A DNA stretch of 64,000 nt. Origin: Rhodospirillales bacterium. Lineage in GTDB: Bacteria; Pseudomonadota; Alphaproteobacteria; Rhodospirillales; Casp-alpha2. The stretch lies in the NCBI GenBank assembly GCA_017644185.1, contig JAEPMA010000013.1:1-64000 (forward strand), read 5' to 3'. Positions 28,002 to 36,337 of this stretch are shown here, in pieces. The notes under the pieces were generated by a model. It did no database searches, was not told where the DNA came from, and was given only the letters and a program-made list of their open reading frames with translations. Each line of letters starts with the position of its first letter. The first letter of the stretch is position 1. The position numbers and the translations under genes are program-made.

Positions 28002-29828
28002 TTGACGAAGACGAGGATAAGTCTTCGCCCGGCACGTTTTATCGCCGCGGCGGCACTGGGGATTCTGGTTTCGGTTTCGGCTTTGCCGTCTTCGGGGGTG
28101 GCGCAGCCGCGCATGCCGATGGCTTCGGACATCACCGGCGCGTCCCTGCCGCAGATTTTGAACGACGAGGATATCCGTCTCTATCGGCGGATTTTCGAGG
28201 TGCAGGAATCGGGTGACTGGAAGACCGCCGACAAGTTGATCGACCGGCTTTCCGACCCGCTTTTGATGGGCCATGTGCTCTATCAGCGCTACATGCACCC
28301 GACCAAGTACCGCTCCAAGTACAAAGAACTGAAGGACTGGATGGCGGCCTACGCCGATCATCCGGGGGCATCGACGATCTATAAACTGGCGTTGCGGCGC
28401 CGTCCCGCCAACTGGAAGATGCCGGAACCGCCGAAAACCTTAGCCGACGCGGGGGTGCTGCAGCACCGTGTCGGTTACAAGAGCATTCACATCCCGGGGA
28501 AGGCGCGCTCGAGTGCGGAACGCCGCAAGGCCCGGTCGATCCGTTACCGGATCAAGCGCGCGCTTCGGCGCGGCCACACGCTCACCGCCAAGCGGATCAT
28601 CCAGGACCCGGCGGTGAAACGGTATCTGTCCGCCGCTGAATACGACGAAGCGCGGGTCGGCCTCGCCAAGGGGTATTTCATCGACGGCCGCGACGACTGG
28701 GGGCTCGAATGGGCGCTACCCGCCCTCAAACGGTCGGGCAAGTATCTCCCCGAAGGGCACTGGACGGCCGGGCTTCTTTTCTGGCGCGCCGAAAAATACG
28801 CCGAGGCCGCGAAGCACTTCCACGCCGCCGCGGACAATGAAAAAGTGTCGGAATGGATGGGCTCGGCCGCCGCGTTCTGGGCCGCACGGAGCTATATGGC
28901 GGCGCACACGCCGCATGAGGTCGTGCCGTTGCTGGAACGTGCCGCGCGCCATCCGCGCACGTTCTACGGGCTTTTGGCGACCCGGCTTCTGGGCCGCGAC
29001 CTCCCCTTCAAATGGACACCGCCCGCGTTCAAGGGCGATACGCTCGAAAGATTGTCGGAAAATCCGCGCGGCCGCCGCACCATCGCGTTGATGCAGATGG
29101 ACGACAACGCCCGCGCCGAAGCCGAACTCAAGGATTTGATCCGGGGTTCGGACCGCGAACTTTTGATCGGGATTCACGCGCTGGCGTCGCGGGGCAACAT
29201 GGCGTCCGTCGCGGTCCGGCTCGACACCCTCCTTTATCCCGACGGGGGCGGCTACGACGGGGCGGCTTATCCGATCCCGGCCTATATTCCCATCGACGGG
29301 TTCAGCGTCGACCGGGCGCTGATCTATGCGCTGATCCGTCAGGAAAGCCGCTTCAACCCGAAAGCCAAAAGCTGGGCCGGCGCACGGGGATTGATGCAGC
29401 TGATGCCCCGGACCGCGACCTTCGTCGCGCGCTCGACGGGGATGAGATTGCATGAACGCTCCAAGCTCTACACCCCCGAAACCAACCTCGAACTGGGTCA
29501 GCGGTATATCGAGATGCTGCTCGACGAGAACGATGTGTCGATGAATTTGTTCAAATTGGCGGTGGCGTGGAACGGCGGACCGGGCAACCTCCGCAAGTGG
29601 AAGCGCCGCACCAAGTATCTCGATGATCCGATCTTCTTCATCGAGAGCATTCCGTCGTTCGAGACCCGCACCTTCGTCGAAAGGGTGTTGACCAACTTCT
29701 GGATTTACCGCCATCGTCTGGGCCAGGACACGCCGTCGCTCGAAGCCGTCGCGCGTGGTGAATGGCCGCTTTATCAGGCCCTGGGTCCGGGAAATTCGGA
29801 GGTTGCCGCCAATGCCACTCTCAAGTGA
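28002..29828 (+). CDS. Soluble lytic murein transglycosylase (Slt-like)
   Basis: 608 residues. A signal peptide (about 10-35) is followed by a long alpha-helical superhelix (about 60-415) and a C-terminal SLT lysozyme-like domain. The catalytic Glu (about 447) is in LIRQESRFNP, followed by GARGLMQLMP and AWNGGPGNL. The enzyme cleaves peptidoglycan in the periplasm, leaving 1,6-anhydro ends. TTG start with GAGGGG upstream. It overlaps moaB by 17 bp. Confidence 0.93.
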   Translation: MTKTRISLRPARFIAAAALGILVSVSALPSSGVAQPRMPMASDITGASLPQILNDEDIRLYRRIFEVQESGDWKTADKLIDRLSDPLLMGHVLYQRYMHPTKYRSKYKELKDWMAAYADHPGASTIYKLALRRRPANWKMPEPPKTLADAGVLQHRVGYKSIHIPGKARSSAERRKARSIRYRIKRALRRGHTLTAKRIIQDPAVKRYLSAAEYDEARVGLAKGYFIDGRDDWGLEWALPALKRSGKYLPEGHWTAGLLFWRAEKYAEAAKHFHAAADNEKVSEWMGSAAAFWAARSYMAAHTPHEVVPLLERAARHPRTFYGLLATRLLGRDLPFKWTPPAFKGDTLERLSENPRGRRTIALMQMDDNARAEAELKDLIRGSDRELLIGIHALASRGNMASVAVRLDTLLYPDGGGYDGAAYPIPAYIPIDGFSVDRALIYALIRQESRFNPKAKSWAGARGLMQLMPRTATFVARSTGMRLHERSKLYTPETNLELGQRYIEMLLDENDVSMNLFKLAVAWNGGPGNLRKWKRRTKYLDDPIFFIESIPSFETRTFVERVLTNFWIYRHRLGQDTPSLEAVARGEWPLYQALGPGNSEVAANATLK

Positions 29829-30345
29829 TCGCGAATTCAAGACCGTCAACATCGCGGTCCTGACCGTATCCGACACCCGCACTTTGGAAGACGACCGCTC
29901 CGGCGATACGCTGGCGCAACGCCTGACCGATGCGGGCCATTTCCTCGCCGACCGCAAGATTTGTAAAGACGACGCCGACGTCATCGCCCAGCAGTTCAAA
30001 GAATGGGTCTCCGACCCGGGGATCGACGTCGTGATCTCGACGGGCGGCACGGGGGTGACCGGACGCGACGTGACGCCCGAAGCGTTGAAGAAAGTCACCG
30101 ACAAGGAAATTCCCGGCTTCGGTGAGCTGTTCCGCTGGATCAGTTATCAGAAGATCGGCACCTCAACCGTGCAGTCGCGCGCCACCGCCGCGGTCGCGGA
30201 CGGGACGTATATCTTCGTTTTACCTGGCTCGACCGGGGCGTGTAAGGACGCGTGGGACGAGATCCTCGTCCACCAGCTCGACTACCGGTTCATGCCGTGC
30301 AACTTCGTCGAACTGATGCCGCGCCTCAACGAACACAAGACCTGA
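29812..30345 (+). CDS. moaB: Molybdenum cofactor biosynthesis protein MoaB
   Basis: 177 residues. The MoaB/MogA fold binds molybdopterin; members adenylylate it before molybdate insertion. STGGTGVTGRDVTPEA is the signature, followed by GELFRWISY. CGGAGG precedes the ATG at 29812, which lies inside the end of the transglycosylase gene. Its product would serve the CoxL-like enzyme encoded at 3.3-5.7 kb. No other moa genes are in the window. Confidence 0.93.
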   Translation: MPLSSDREFKTVNIAVLTVSDTRTLEDDRSGDTLAQRLTDAGHFLADRKICKDDADVIAQQFKEWVSDPGIDVVISTGGTGVTGRDVTPEALKKVTDKEIPGFGELFRWISYQKIGTSTVQSRATAAVADGTYIFVLPGSTGACKDAWDEILVHQLDYRFMPCNFVELMPRLNEHKT

Positions 30346-30347
30346 CG

Positions 30348-30959
30348 ATGAGCGACATTGAAGCCGTCCTGTTCGACATGGACGGGGTTTTGTATGCCTA
30401 CGATTTCGAGAACCGGCTGAATCTTCTATCGGACGCGCTGGGTGTCCCCACCCCGGATATCAAAGAGAAGATCTTCTCATCGGGTTGGGAGGACAAGTCC
30501 GACAACGGCGATATCGGCGTCGACGAATATATCGCCGGAATCTCGGAACGCCTCGGCGTCGATGTCACGCTCCGCCAATGGGTCGCGGCCAGAAAGTGGG
30601 CGATGGCGCCCGAGCCGATGATGCTCGATCTGGCGCGGCAGCTGTCCGAATCCCATCAGATCGCGCTGCTGACGAACAACGGCCGGATGCTGTTCGATCA
30701 CATCGACGAGGTGGCGCCGGAATTAAGGCCGCTGTTCGGCGAACGGCTGTTCGTGTCGGGCGTGCATGGATTTAACAAAGAACGCGCCGAGGGCTTCGTG
30801 TCGATCCTCGATCATCTCGGCTGGGATGCGGCGACGACTCTCTTCGTCGACGACAGTCCGCGTTACATTTCCCAGGCCGACGAGGCCGGCCTCGTCACGC
30901 ACCTGTTCGTCGGGATCGAGGGATTGAGGGTAAGGCTGGGGCAACTCGGGCTTACATGA
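30348..30959 (+). CDS. HAD-superfamily hydrolase
   Basis: 203 residues. HAD motifs in order: DMDGVLY (catalytic Asp pair, about 9-15), LLTNN (motif II), the Lys in FNKERAE (motif III) and VDDSPRY (motif IV acids). A helical cap lies between motifs I and II. Likely a small phosphatase or haloacid-type hydrolase; substrate unknown. It starts 2 bp after moaB, so it belongs to the slt-moaB-HAD transcript. Confidence 0.85.
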   Translation: MSDIEAVLFDMDGVLYAYDFENRLNLLSDALGVPTPDIKEKIFSSGWEDKSDNGDIGVDEYIAGISERLGVDVTLRQWVAARKWAMAPEPMMLDLARQLSESHQIALLTNNGRMLFDHIDEVAPELRPLFGERLFVSGVHGFNKERAEGFVSILDHLGWDAATTLFVDDSPRYISQADEAGLVTHLFVGIEGLRVRLGQLGLT

Positions 30960-30974
30960 TGACGGTCGGCGTGG

Positions 30975-31862
30975 CTAGCCCGCCCGGCCCTCGATCAGGT
31001 CGATCTCGGAAGATAGTGACTCCGCCATGAAATCCATGAAGGCGCGGACGCGTCCGGTGTGGCGCAGGTCTTCGTGGGTCAGTAACCACAACGTCGATCC
31101 CGCCCCCGGGATCGGATCGCCGATCCTTTTAAGTGTTTTTCGATTGTCGGCCATGAAGCAGGCCAGTAACGCCGCCCCCATGCCCGCCTCGCACGTGTGC
31201 AACAGCCCGAACAGACTGTTGGCGCGGACCACGACATTGGCATCCGGATAAGATTCTCTGAACCATTTCGCCGCCGCCAGGTGTGACAAGCTCTCGTCCA
31301 CCGTCAGCCAGTCGAGCGCTTTGAAATCCGTCTCCCGCCCTTTCATGTATTTGGGGGCGGCATAGGGGGCGATGGCGACCTCGCCGACCTTCCTGCCGAC
31401 AAGGGTTTCCGGCGGGTTGCGGGTCGGCCGGACCGCGACGTCGGCCTGGCGCTTCGACAGATTGACGTTCTGGTTGTCGATCACGAGTTCGAGGACGATG
31501 CCCGGGTACATCTTCCTGAACTTATAAAGATGCGGGGTCAGGAAGTTTTCGATGATGGTGTCGGTGGTGGTGACGACGAGCGTCCCTTCGAGACGCAGAT
31601 CCTGCCCCGTGATGCGCCGGTCCAATCTGTCGATCTCGCGCTCGACCCGGGATGCGGACGCCTGCATTTCTTCGCCGGCGACGGTCAACGCGTAACCGGT
31701 GGGCAGGCGTTCGAACAGCCGGACGCCGAGCTTATCCTCGAACGCGTTGATCCTTCTGAACACGGTCGAGTGATTGACCCCCAACGCGCGCGCCGCGCCG
31801 TTCAGAGACCCGGTACGGGCGATCTCCAGAAAAACGCGCAGGTCGTCCCAGGGGAAGCTCAT
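30975..31862 (-). CDS. LysR-family regulator divergent from doxX
   Basis: 295 residues. N-terminal winged helix (about 5-65, GSLNGAARALGVNHSTVFRR) and a substrate-binding effector domain. Resembles the LysR subgroup that controls DoxX/oxidoreductase neighbours. It probably regulates doxX and the dioxygenase across the 140-bp divergent region. Confidence 0.88.
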   Translation of the reverse strand: MSFPWDDLRVFLEIARTGSLNGAARALGVNHSTVFRRINAFEDKLGVRLFERLPTGYALTVAGEEMQASASRVEREIDRLDRRITGQDLRLEGTLVVTTTDTIIENFLTPHLYKFRKMYPGIVLELVIDNQNVNLSKRQADVAVRPTRNPPETLVGRKVGEVAIAPYAAPKYMKGRETDFKALDWLTVDESLSHLAAAKWFRESYPDANVVVRANSLFGLLHTCEAGMGAALLACFMADNRKTLKRIGDPIPGAGSTLWLLTHEDLRHTGRVRAFMDFMAESLSSEIDLIEGRAG

Positions 31863-31877
31863 CGCTCAATATCCATG

Positions 31878-31927
31878 TTTGCAAAAACGCAATTCAATAC
31901 TGCAATATTTGTGAATTACTTTGCAAT
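31878..31927. promoter_or_regulatory. Candidate LysR operator between the regulator and doxX
   Basis: AATTCA (31891-31896) and TGAATT (31912-31917) form a perfect inverted repeat spaced by 15 bases. Three TGCA-containing half motifs (TTTGCAAA, CTGCAAT, TTTGCAAT) lie in the same AT-rich 50 bp. This is the expected place and form of a LysR-type binding region. Confidence 0.45.
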
Positions 31928-32002
31928 CAGGAAAGGCCTAGGTTCCGACCCAACGCGCCGGACGGGGTGTCCGGTGCCCGATATTCAAATGAGGTTAGAA
32001 CC

Positions 32003-32473
32003 ATGTCCAACCAACTTGCTGACAACAATATCAATTCGCAGACGGCCCCTTACGCCGCGTTTATTCTCCGCGTCTCTCTTGGAATCATGTTCCTCGCGCA
32101 CGGCGTTGTTTTGAAATACGCGACCTTCACGCTCGCCGGCACGGCGCAGTATTTCGAAAGCATCGGCTATCCGGGTTTCTTCGCCTATCTGGTGTTCGCC
32201 GGTGAGACGCTTGCGGGCATCGCCCTGATCGCCGGTTTCCAGACGCGGCTCGTCGCCTTCGCGTCCCTCCCCATCCTGGTCGGCGCGCTCCTCGAGCACA
32301 CGGGCAACGGCTGGGTGTTCTCGGCGCAAGGCGGCGGTTGGGAGTATCCCGCGTTTCTGATCGTGCTCGCGGTCGTGCAGGGGCTTTTGGGCGGTGGAAA
32401 ATTCGCCATCACCAAAAAAGAGTTTCCGCTGCCGATCCTCGCGAACGGGGACGCCGCCCTGGCCACCCGCTGA
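32003..32473 (+). CDS. DoxX-family membrane protein
   Basis: 156 residues, four membrane helices. The start at 32003 follows GAGG; the open frame begins 36 bp earlier. DoxX proteins next to LysR regulators and extradiol dioxygenase-like genes are widespread in proteobacteria and are linked to quinone or thiol stress. It is distinct from the bufferin DoxX at 24035. Confidence 0.88.
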   Translation: MSNQLADNNINSQTAPYAAFILRVSLGIMFLAHGVVLKYATFTLAGTAQYFESIGYPGFFAYLVFAGETLAGIALIAGFQTRLVAFASLPILVGALLEHTGNGWVFSAQGGGWEYPAFLIVLAVVQGLLGGGKFAITKKEFPLPILANGDAALATR

Positions 32474-32551
32474 GGCCGGCCTTAGTATCCAACGAAGGGG
32501 CGGTGGACGTTGACCCGTCTGCCGCCCTCGTTCCTCGAAAGGATGAACGAG

Positions 32552-33331
32552 ATGAGCATTCCCGCATTATTCGTGTCGCACGGCGCCCCGACGGTCATCA
32601 TGGACGAAAGCCCGGTCCGGACTTTTCTTTCGAAACTCGCCGACACCGTCGAAAAGCCGAAACAGATCCTCGCCGTCTCAGCGCACTGGGAAACCGCAGA
32701 ACCGGTCGTCTCCAGCGCCGAACAGCCGGAAACGATCTACGATTTCTACGGCTTCCCGGACGCCCTTTATCAAATGACCTACCCCGCGCCGGGCGCGCCC
32801 GATCTCGCCGAAAGAACCGCCGAATTATTGAATGATGCCGGTCTGGGGCCGGTGACGTCGGAAGACAGGGGCCTCGATCACGGGGCATGGGTGCCGATGA
32901 AACTGGGCTGGCCCGCCGCCGATATCCCGGTGACCCAGCTTTCGATCCAACCCCACAAGGATCCGGCGTGGCACTATAAACTGGGCGAGGCGTTAAGGCC
33001 GCTTCGGGACGAGAACGTTCTGATCCTCGCCAGCGGCAACCTGACCCACAATCTGAGGGAGTTCCGCGGCCACAAGATCGACGACGCCCCCGAACCGTGG
33101 GCGAGCGCCTTCGACGAGTGGGCGAGCTGGGCGATCGCCGAAGGGCGGACCGAGGATCTGCTGGATTACCGCAGGCGCGCCCCCGAAGCCGTCCGCAACC
33201 ATCCGACCGACGAGCACCTGCTGCCGCTTTATGTTGCCATGGGGGCGGGCGCACCGGGGCAGACGGGGCGCCACCTGCACAAAAGCTACACTTATGGGGT
33301 GTTGGCGATGGACGCGTTCGCCTTCGGTTAA
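32552..33331 (+). CDS. DODA-type extradiol ring-opening dioxygenase family protein
   Basis: About 260 residues, class III extradiol dioxygenase fold (YgiD/DOPA-dioxygenase type). Metal-ligand His candidates are in VSHGAPT (near the N-terminus), SAHWET and NLTHNL, with LDHGAWVPM also conserved. It opens catechol-like rings with Fe2+ or Zn2+. AAAGGA lies 8 bases before the ATG at 32552; the ATG at 32543 overlaps that site and is less likely. It follows doxX by 78 bp and converges with the next gene with a 4-bp overlap. Confidence 0.85.
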   Translation: MSIPALFVSHGAPTVIMDESPVRTFLSKLADTVEKPKQILAVSAHWETAEPVVSSAEQPETIYDFYGFPDALYQMTYPAPGAPDLAERTAELLNDAGLGPVTSEDRGLDHGAWVPMKLGWPAADIPVTQLSIQPHKDPAWHYKLGEALRPLRDENVLILASGNLTHNLREFRGHKIDDAPEPWASAFDEWASWAIAEGRTEDLLDYRRRAPEAVRNHPTDEHLLPLYVAMGAGAPGQTGRHLHKSYTYGVLAMDAFAFG

Positions 33332-33930
33332 TCGCGGCGTTTCAGGCGGGCGTAATCATTCCCGTCATCCACATCCGACAAGGGGCGCAGCAACCCGTAC
33401 TGCGCCCCTTTGAGATTCTTGAGGGTGTCTTCGAGGGCATGTGGCCCGGACCACCGGACGCGATCGAACATATCGATCACACGTGGGTGGCGTTTCTGTC
33501 CGACCAGCCAATAACCGCCGTCTTCCGCCGGGCCGATCACGGCGTCGTTATTTCCCAATTTATCGAACGCCTCGGCGATGTCGTTATTTTCGATCCCCGG
33601 AATGTCGGCACCGATGATCACGACGGGGCCGGGGGGGAGAAGATCGAAGGCGCGCTGCATCCTGATCCCCAGATCGCCCGGTCCTTGTTGAAAGCGGGCG
33701 ATATTGTCCGGCCACACCCTGCCCTCAAGAACCGACCTGTCGGGCGCGCCCGCGATAAGCGTTTCCCAGCGCGGATCGCTCCCCAGACGTCGCGCCAGCG
33801 AGAACAGCATCCGCCGATAGAACTTGAGCGCCCTGACATCGCCGATATCCCGTCCAAGCCGGGTTTTGACGCGGCCCAGTCGGGGCTCTTTGGCGAAGAT
33901 GACGAGGCGGCGGCCGAACCCGTCGCTCAT
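33328..33930 (-). CDS. Arsenosugar-type glycosyltransferase (TIGR04282/DUF2064)
   Basis: 200 residues. GT-A-like protein with VIFAKEPRLGRVKTRLG at the N-terminus, the IGADIPGI metal-site region and GPAEDGGYWLVG. Family members pair with TIGR04283 glycosyltransferases, as here where the genes overlap by 4 bp. The name arsenosugar biosynthesis is from genome context in other bacteria; no arsM or other ars gene is visible here, so the product may be a different glycoside. Confidence 0.82.
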   Translation of the reverse strand: MSDGFGRRLVIFAKEPRLGRVKTRLGRDIGDVRALKFYRRMLFSLARRLGSDPRWETLIAGAPDRSVLEGRVWPDNIARFQQGPGDLGIRMQRAFDLLPPGPVVIIGADIPGIENNDIAEAFDKLGNNDAVIGPAEDGGYWLVGQKRHPRVIDMFDRVRWSGPHALEDTLKNLKGAQYGLLRPLSDVDDGNDYARLKRRD

Positions 33931-34598
33931 TTATAGAGATCCCAGATCATCCTCGCGGGCACGCCGAGAAAGAATAGCATCAGACACGTGATGTTCTTGA
34001 TCGGCCTGAACCACCAGCCGTCCCTTCTATAGCGTTTCGCCGACGTCACCGCGGCGGCGGGCAGTTCGTGCAGTCTCGGTTTGCCGATCCGCCTGACCAG
34101 ATCGACGTCTTCCATGATCGGGATCGGCTTAAATCCCCCCAGATGATCGTAGTAGGTTTCGGAAATCAGAAGACCCTGATCCCCGTACGGGAGGCCGAAC
34201 GTCTTGGCGCGCCAGTTGGCGAGCCGCTCGACCCGTCTCGCGTCCGGGGTCGGGTCGTCGAGGACCAGTCTGAAGTATGCGGTGTGGAAGTCGTTGTCTT
34301 TTTTATGGATGAAGCGTTCGACCAGCGCCACCCAGCCGGGTTGGGGATGCGTGTCGGCGTGCCAGAACAGGTACCACGGCCCGTTCGCGGCTTCGGCCCC
34401 CGCCATCAACTGCCGCCCGCGCCCCTTCTCGCCGGTGATCACGCGCACGCCCGCAAGCTCCGCCATCTCGGGCGTGCCGTCGACCGAGCCGCCGTCGGAG
34501 ACGACGATCTCCCACGCTTCGGGGCGCATCGCCAGGGCGTCCAGGGTGCGCTTCAGTTCGTCTTTGCAGTTCAGCGTCGGGATGATGATGCTGAGCAC
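33927..34598 (-). CDS. Glycosyltransferase family 2 (TIGR04283)
   Basis: 223 residues. GT-A domain with SIIIPTLN at the start, the DGGSVDGT nucleotide-sugar motif and a HADTHPQP metal-binding segment. A C-terminal hydrophobic helix (ITCLMLFFLGVPARMIW) probably anchors it to the membrane. It is the first gene of the pair with the DUF2064 protein. ATG at 34598. Confidence 0.85.
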   Translation of the reverse strand: MLSIIIPTLNCKDELKRTLDALAMRPEAWEIVVSDGGSVDGTPEMAELAGVRVITGEKGRGRQLMAGAEAANGPWYLFWHADTHPQPGWVALVERFIHKKDNDFHTAYFRLVLDDPTPDARRVERLANWRAKTFGLPYGDQGLLISETYYDHLGGFKPIPIMEDVDLVRRIGKPRLHELPAAAVTSAKRYRRDGWWFRPIKNITCLMLFFLGVPARMIWDLYK

Positions 34599-34641
34599 GG
34601 CTGCATCCGGAGTTGTTCACGACTTTCCGAAAGCTTGGCGC

Positions 34642-34674
34642 AAAAAAAAGACGGGCACAACGGCCCGTCTTTTC
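34642..34674 (-). terminator. Terminator downstream of the 50-residue gene
   Basis: AAAAGACGGGC and GCCCGTCTTTTTTTT form an 11-bp stem with a short loop on the minus strand. The T run is strong on the minus strand; four T also follow on the plus strand. Confidence 0.85.
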
Positions 34675-34740
34675 GATCCGCCCGGGTGGGATGGCTTTCC
34701 GCTTTGCGAGGGTGGAAAGTCCCCGGGCGTATGACGTGGT

Positions 34741-34893
34741 TTAGTGGCGCACCAGACGCTCGATGCCGACCACCAGCCTGTAGGCGCCCGACGAAATCAT
34801 GTCGGCGACGCTCAGTTCCTTGGCCGGCAGGTGGTGCGTGCCGTCGGGGGTGGTCTTGATGTTCTGACCCAGCAGTCCTTCGAATACAGTCAT
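34741..34893 (-). CDS. Small conserved-looking protein, 50 residues
   Basis: Begins MTVFEGLLGQNIKTT and ends GIERLVRH. AGGAGA lies 7 bases before the ATG at 34893, and a strong terminator follows the stop. A clean ribosome site, terminator and divergent regulator together support a real gene that length cut-offs would miss. The sequence is basic-amphipathic, has no signal peptide and no recognised domain. A GcvA-like LysR gene diverges from it across 127 bp, which suggests regulated expression. Function unknown. Confidence 0.7.
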   Translation of the reverse strand: MTVFEGLLGQNIKTTPDGTHHLPAKELSVADMISSGAYRLVVGIERLVRH

Positions 34894-34993
34894 TTTAAAA
34901 TCTCCTAAATCTTGGTGAAGCGCCGGTCGCTTCGTTGAGGAGAGTGATACGGGGATTCGCCTTGGGCGGCAAACGACGTTTTTTCATATACGG

Positions 34994-35008
34994 TTTAGGA
35001 AAACTAAA
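34994..35008. promoter_or_regulatory. Palindrome in the divergent region of the small gene and GcvA-like regulator
   Basis: TTTAG-GAAAA-CTAAA, a perfect 5-bp inverted repeat with a 5-base spacer, 12 bp before the LysR start codon. Its CTAA half resembles the CTAAT core bound by GcvA-type regulators. Likely autoregulatory operator. Confidence 0.4.
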
Positions 35009-35020
35009 GTATAAATAGGC

Positions 35021-35941
35021 ATGGAACGGCTCCCGCCCCTGAATGGCCTGCGTGCGTTCGAGGCTGCCGCACGGCACCTCAGCTTCTCCCGCGCGGCCGA
35101 GGAGCTGTTCGTCACGCCCGCCGCAATATCTCATCAAATCAAGGGGTTGGAGGATTACCTGGGAGTTACTTTATTCCGCCGCTTGCCGCGCGCGGTGATG
35201 CTGACGGACGCCGCTCAGGCGATCCTGCCGCTCGTCTCCGAAGGCTTCGACAAGCTTGCCCAGGCGACATCCGTGTTGAAGGAAACTGAGGCTACGGGCG
35301 TGCTCACCGTGACCTCGGCGCCGACCTTCGCGCAGAAGTGGCTGCTCGAACATCTGGACGAATTTTCGAAGGAACACCCCGAGATCAACGTCCGTCTGGA
35401 CGCCCGCCTCGATACCGTCGATTTCGAACGCGACGGGGTCGATATCGGCATCCGGCTGGGGGCCGGGCACTACCCCGGGCTGCGCGCCCATCAGCTTTTC
35501 GATGAACAGGTGACGCCGGTCTGCCACCCGAAATACCTCGAAGGCCCGCACGCATTGAAAAAGCCGGAAGATCTCAAGCACCACACCCTTCTTCACGTGG
35601 ATTGGGGAAATATCAACGCGCCTTTCCCGGACTGGCAGATGTGGCTGACGTCTGTCGGCGCCGACCAGGACGTCGACTATCGGCGCGGCCCGGTCTTTAC
35701 GGTCGAGAGCATGGCCATCGACGCCGCCGCGCGCGGCACCGGGATCGCGCTGGCGTCGACGTACGCATTCAGGGACGACATCGAATCGGGCCGGCTGGTG
35801 ATGCCGTTCGACCGCCGCATCACGTCGGAAATCTCATACTGGGTGGTGTCGCCCGAACGCACGGCGGACAGCCCGAAGGTGAAGGCGTTCCGCGAGTGGC
35901 TGATCCGCCGCGCCGCCGAGACCGGCCTCACCGGCGGGTAG
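35021..35941 (+). CDS. LysR-family regulator, GcvA-like
   Basis: 306 residues. The N-terminus PPLNGLRAFEAAARHLSFS and HQIKGLEDYLGVTLFRR are typical of GcvA/AmpR-type regulators; the effector-binding domain follows from about residue 90. Divergent from the 50-residue gene. No glycine-cleavage genes are nearby, so the regulated target is probably local and the name GcvA is not justified. Confidence 0.88.
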   Translation: MERLPPLNGLRAFEAAARHLSFSRAAEELFVTPAAISHQIKGLEDYLGVTLFRRLPRAVMLTDAAQAILPLVSEGFDKLAQATSVLKETEATGVLTVTSAPTFAQKWLLEHLDEFSKEHPEINVRLDARLDTVDFERDGVDIGIRLGAGHYPGLRAHQLFDEQVTPVCHPKYLEGPHALKKPEDLKHHTLLHVDWGNINAPFPDWQMWLTSVGADQDVDYRRGPVFTVESMAIDAAARGTGIALASTYAFRDDIESGRLVMPFDRRITSEISYWVVSPERTADSPKVKAFREWLIRRAAETGLTGG

Positions 35942-35953
35942 GGTATTTCCAGG

Positions 35954-36027
35954 TCGTCATCCCCGCGTACGCGGGGACCCAGGGGCCCAGGCGATTTTAT
36001 GGGTTCCCGCTTTCGCGGGAATGACGG
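35954..36027. repeat. Hairpin repeat with CCCCGCG/CGCGGGG core
   Basis: GTCATCCCCGCGTACGCGGG is followed by ACCCAGG...TGGGTT and then CCCGCTTTCGCGGGAATGAC. The outer GTCAT/ATGAC ends are inverted. This is a widespread proteobacterial intergenic repeat form. Confidence 0.7.
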
Positions 36028-36115
36028 TGGGGCAAGGCATAGGGAGAATGCACCGCTTTCCTCCGTTCCCGGGGGAAAGGTTGGGTGAGGGGGACCTTGA
36101 CCGTTCAAAAACAAT

Positions 36116-36228
36116 CGTCGCCCTGAACTTGATTCAGGGCCCATGCATTCAATCTCCGATGTTTGCCGCGAGATCATGGATCCTGAATCAAGCCCCGGAT
36201 TTAATCCGGGGCAAGTTCAGGATGACGG
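36116..36228. repeat. Dispersed palindromic repeat with three stem-loops
   Basis: It starts CGTCGCCCTGAACTTGATTC and ends AAGTTCAGGATGACGG. Internal stems are CCCTGAA..TTCAGGG and CCCCGGATTTAATCCGGGG. Related to 18103-18177. Confidence 0.65.
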
Positions 36229-36337
36229 GTTTGACGGTGATCGTGCGAATCGGCGGCGAATACACGAATTTCAACATGCACGGCATGACAACCCGGACCC
36301 GAGCCTCTAATCTGCGCCGCAATTAGGGGAGATAAAC

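Larger units (their letters stand above)
35942..36337. other. 396-bp intergenic region made largely of repeats
   Basis: No gene is seen. It contains a hairpin repeat (35954-36027), a half MITE-like element (36061-36092, GGTGAGGGGG end), a second palindromic repeat (36116-36228) and the promoter of the dienelactone hydrolase gene in the last 100 bp. Confidence 0.7.
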
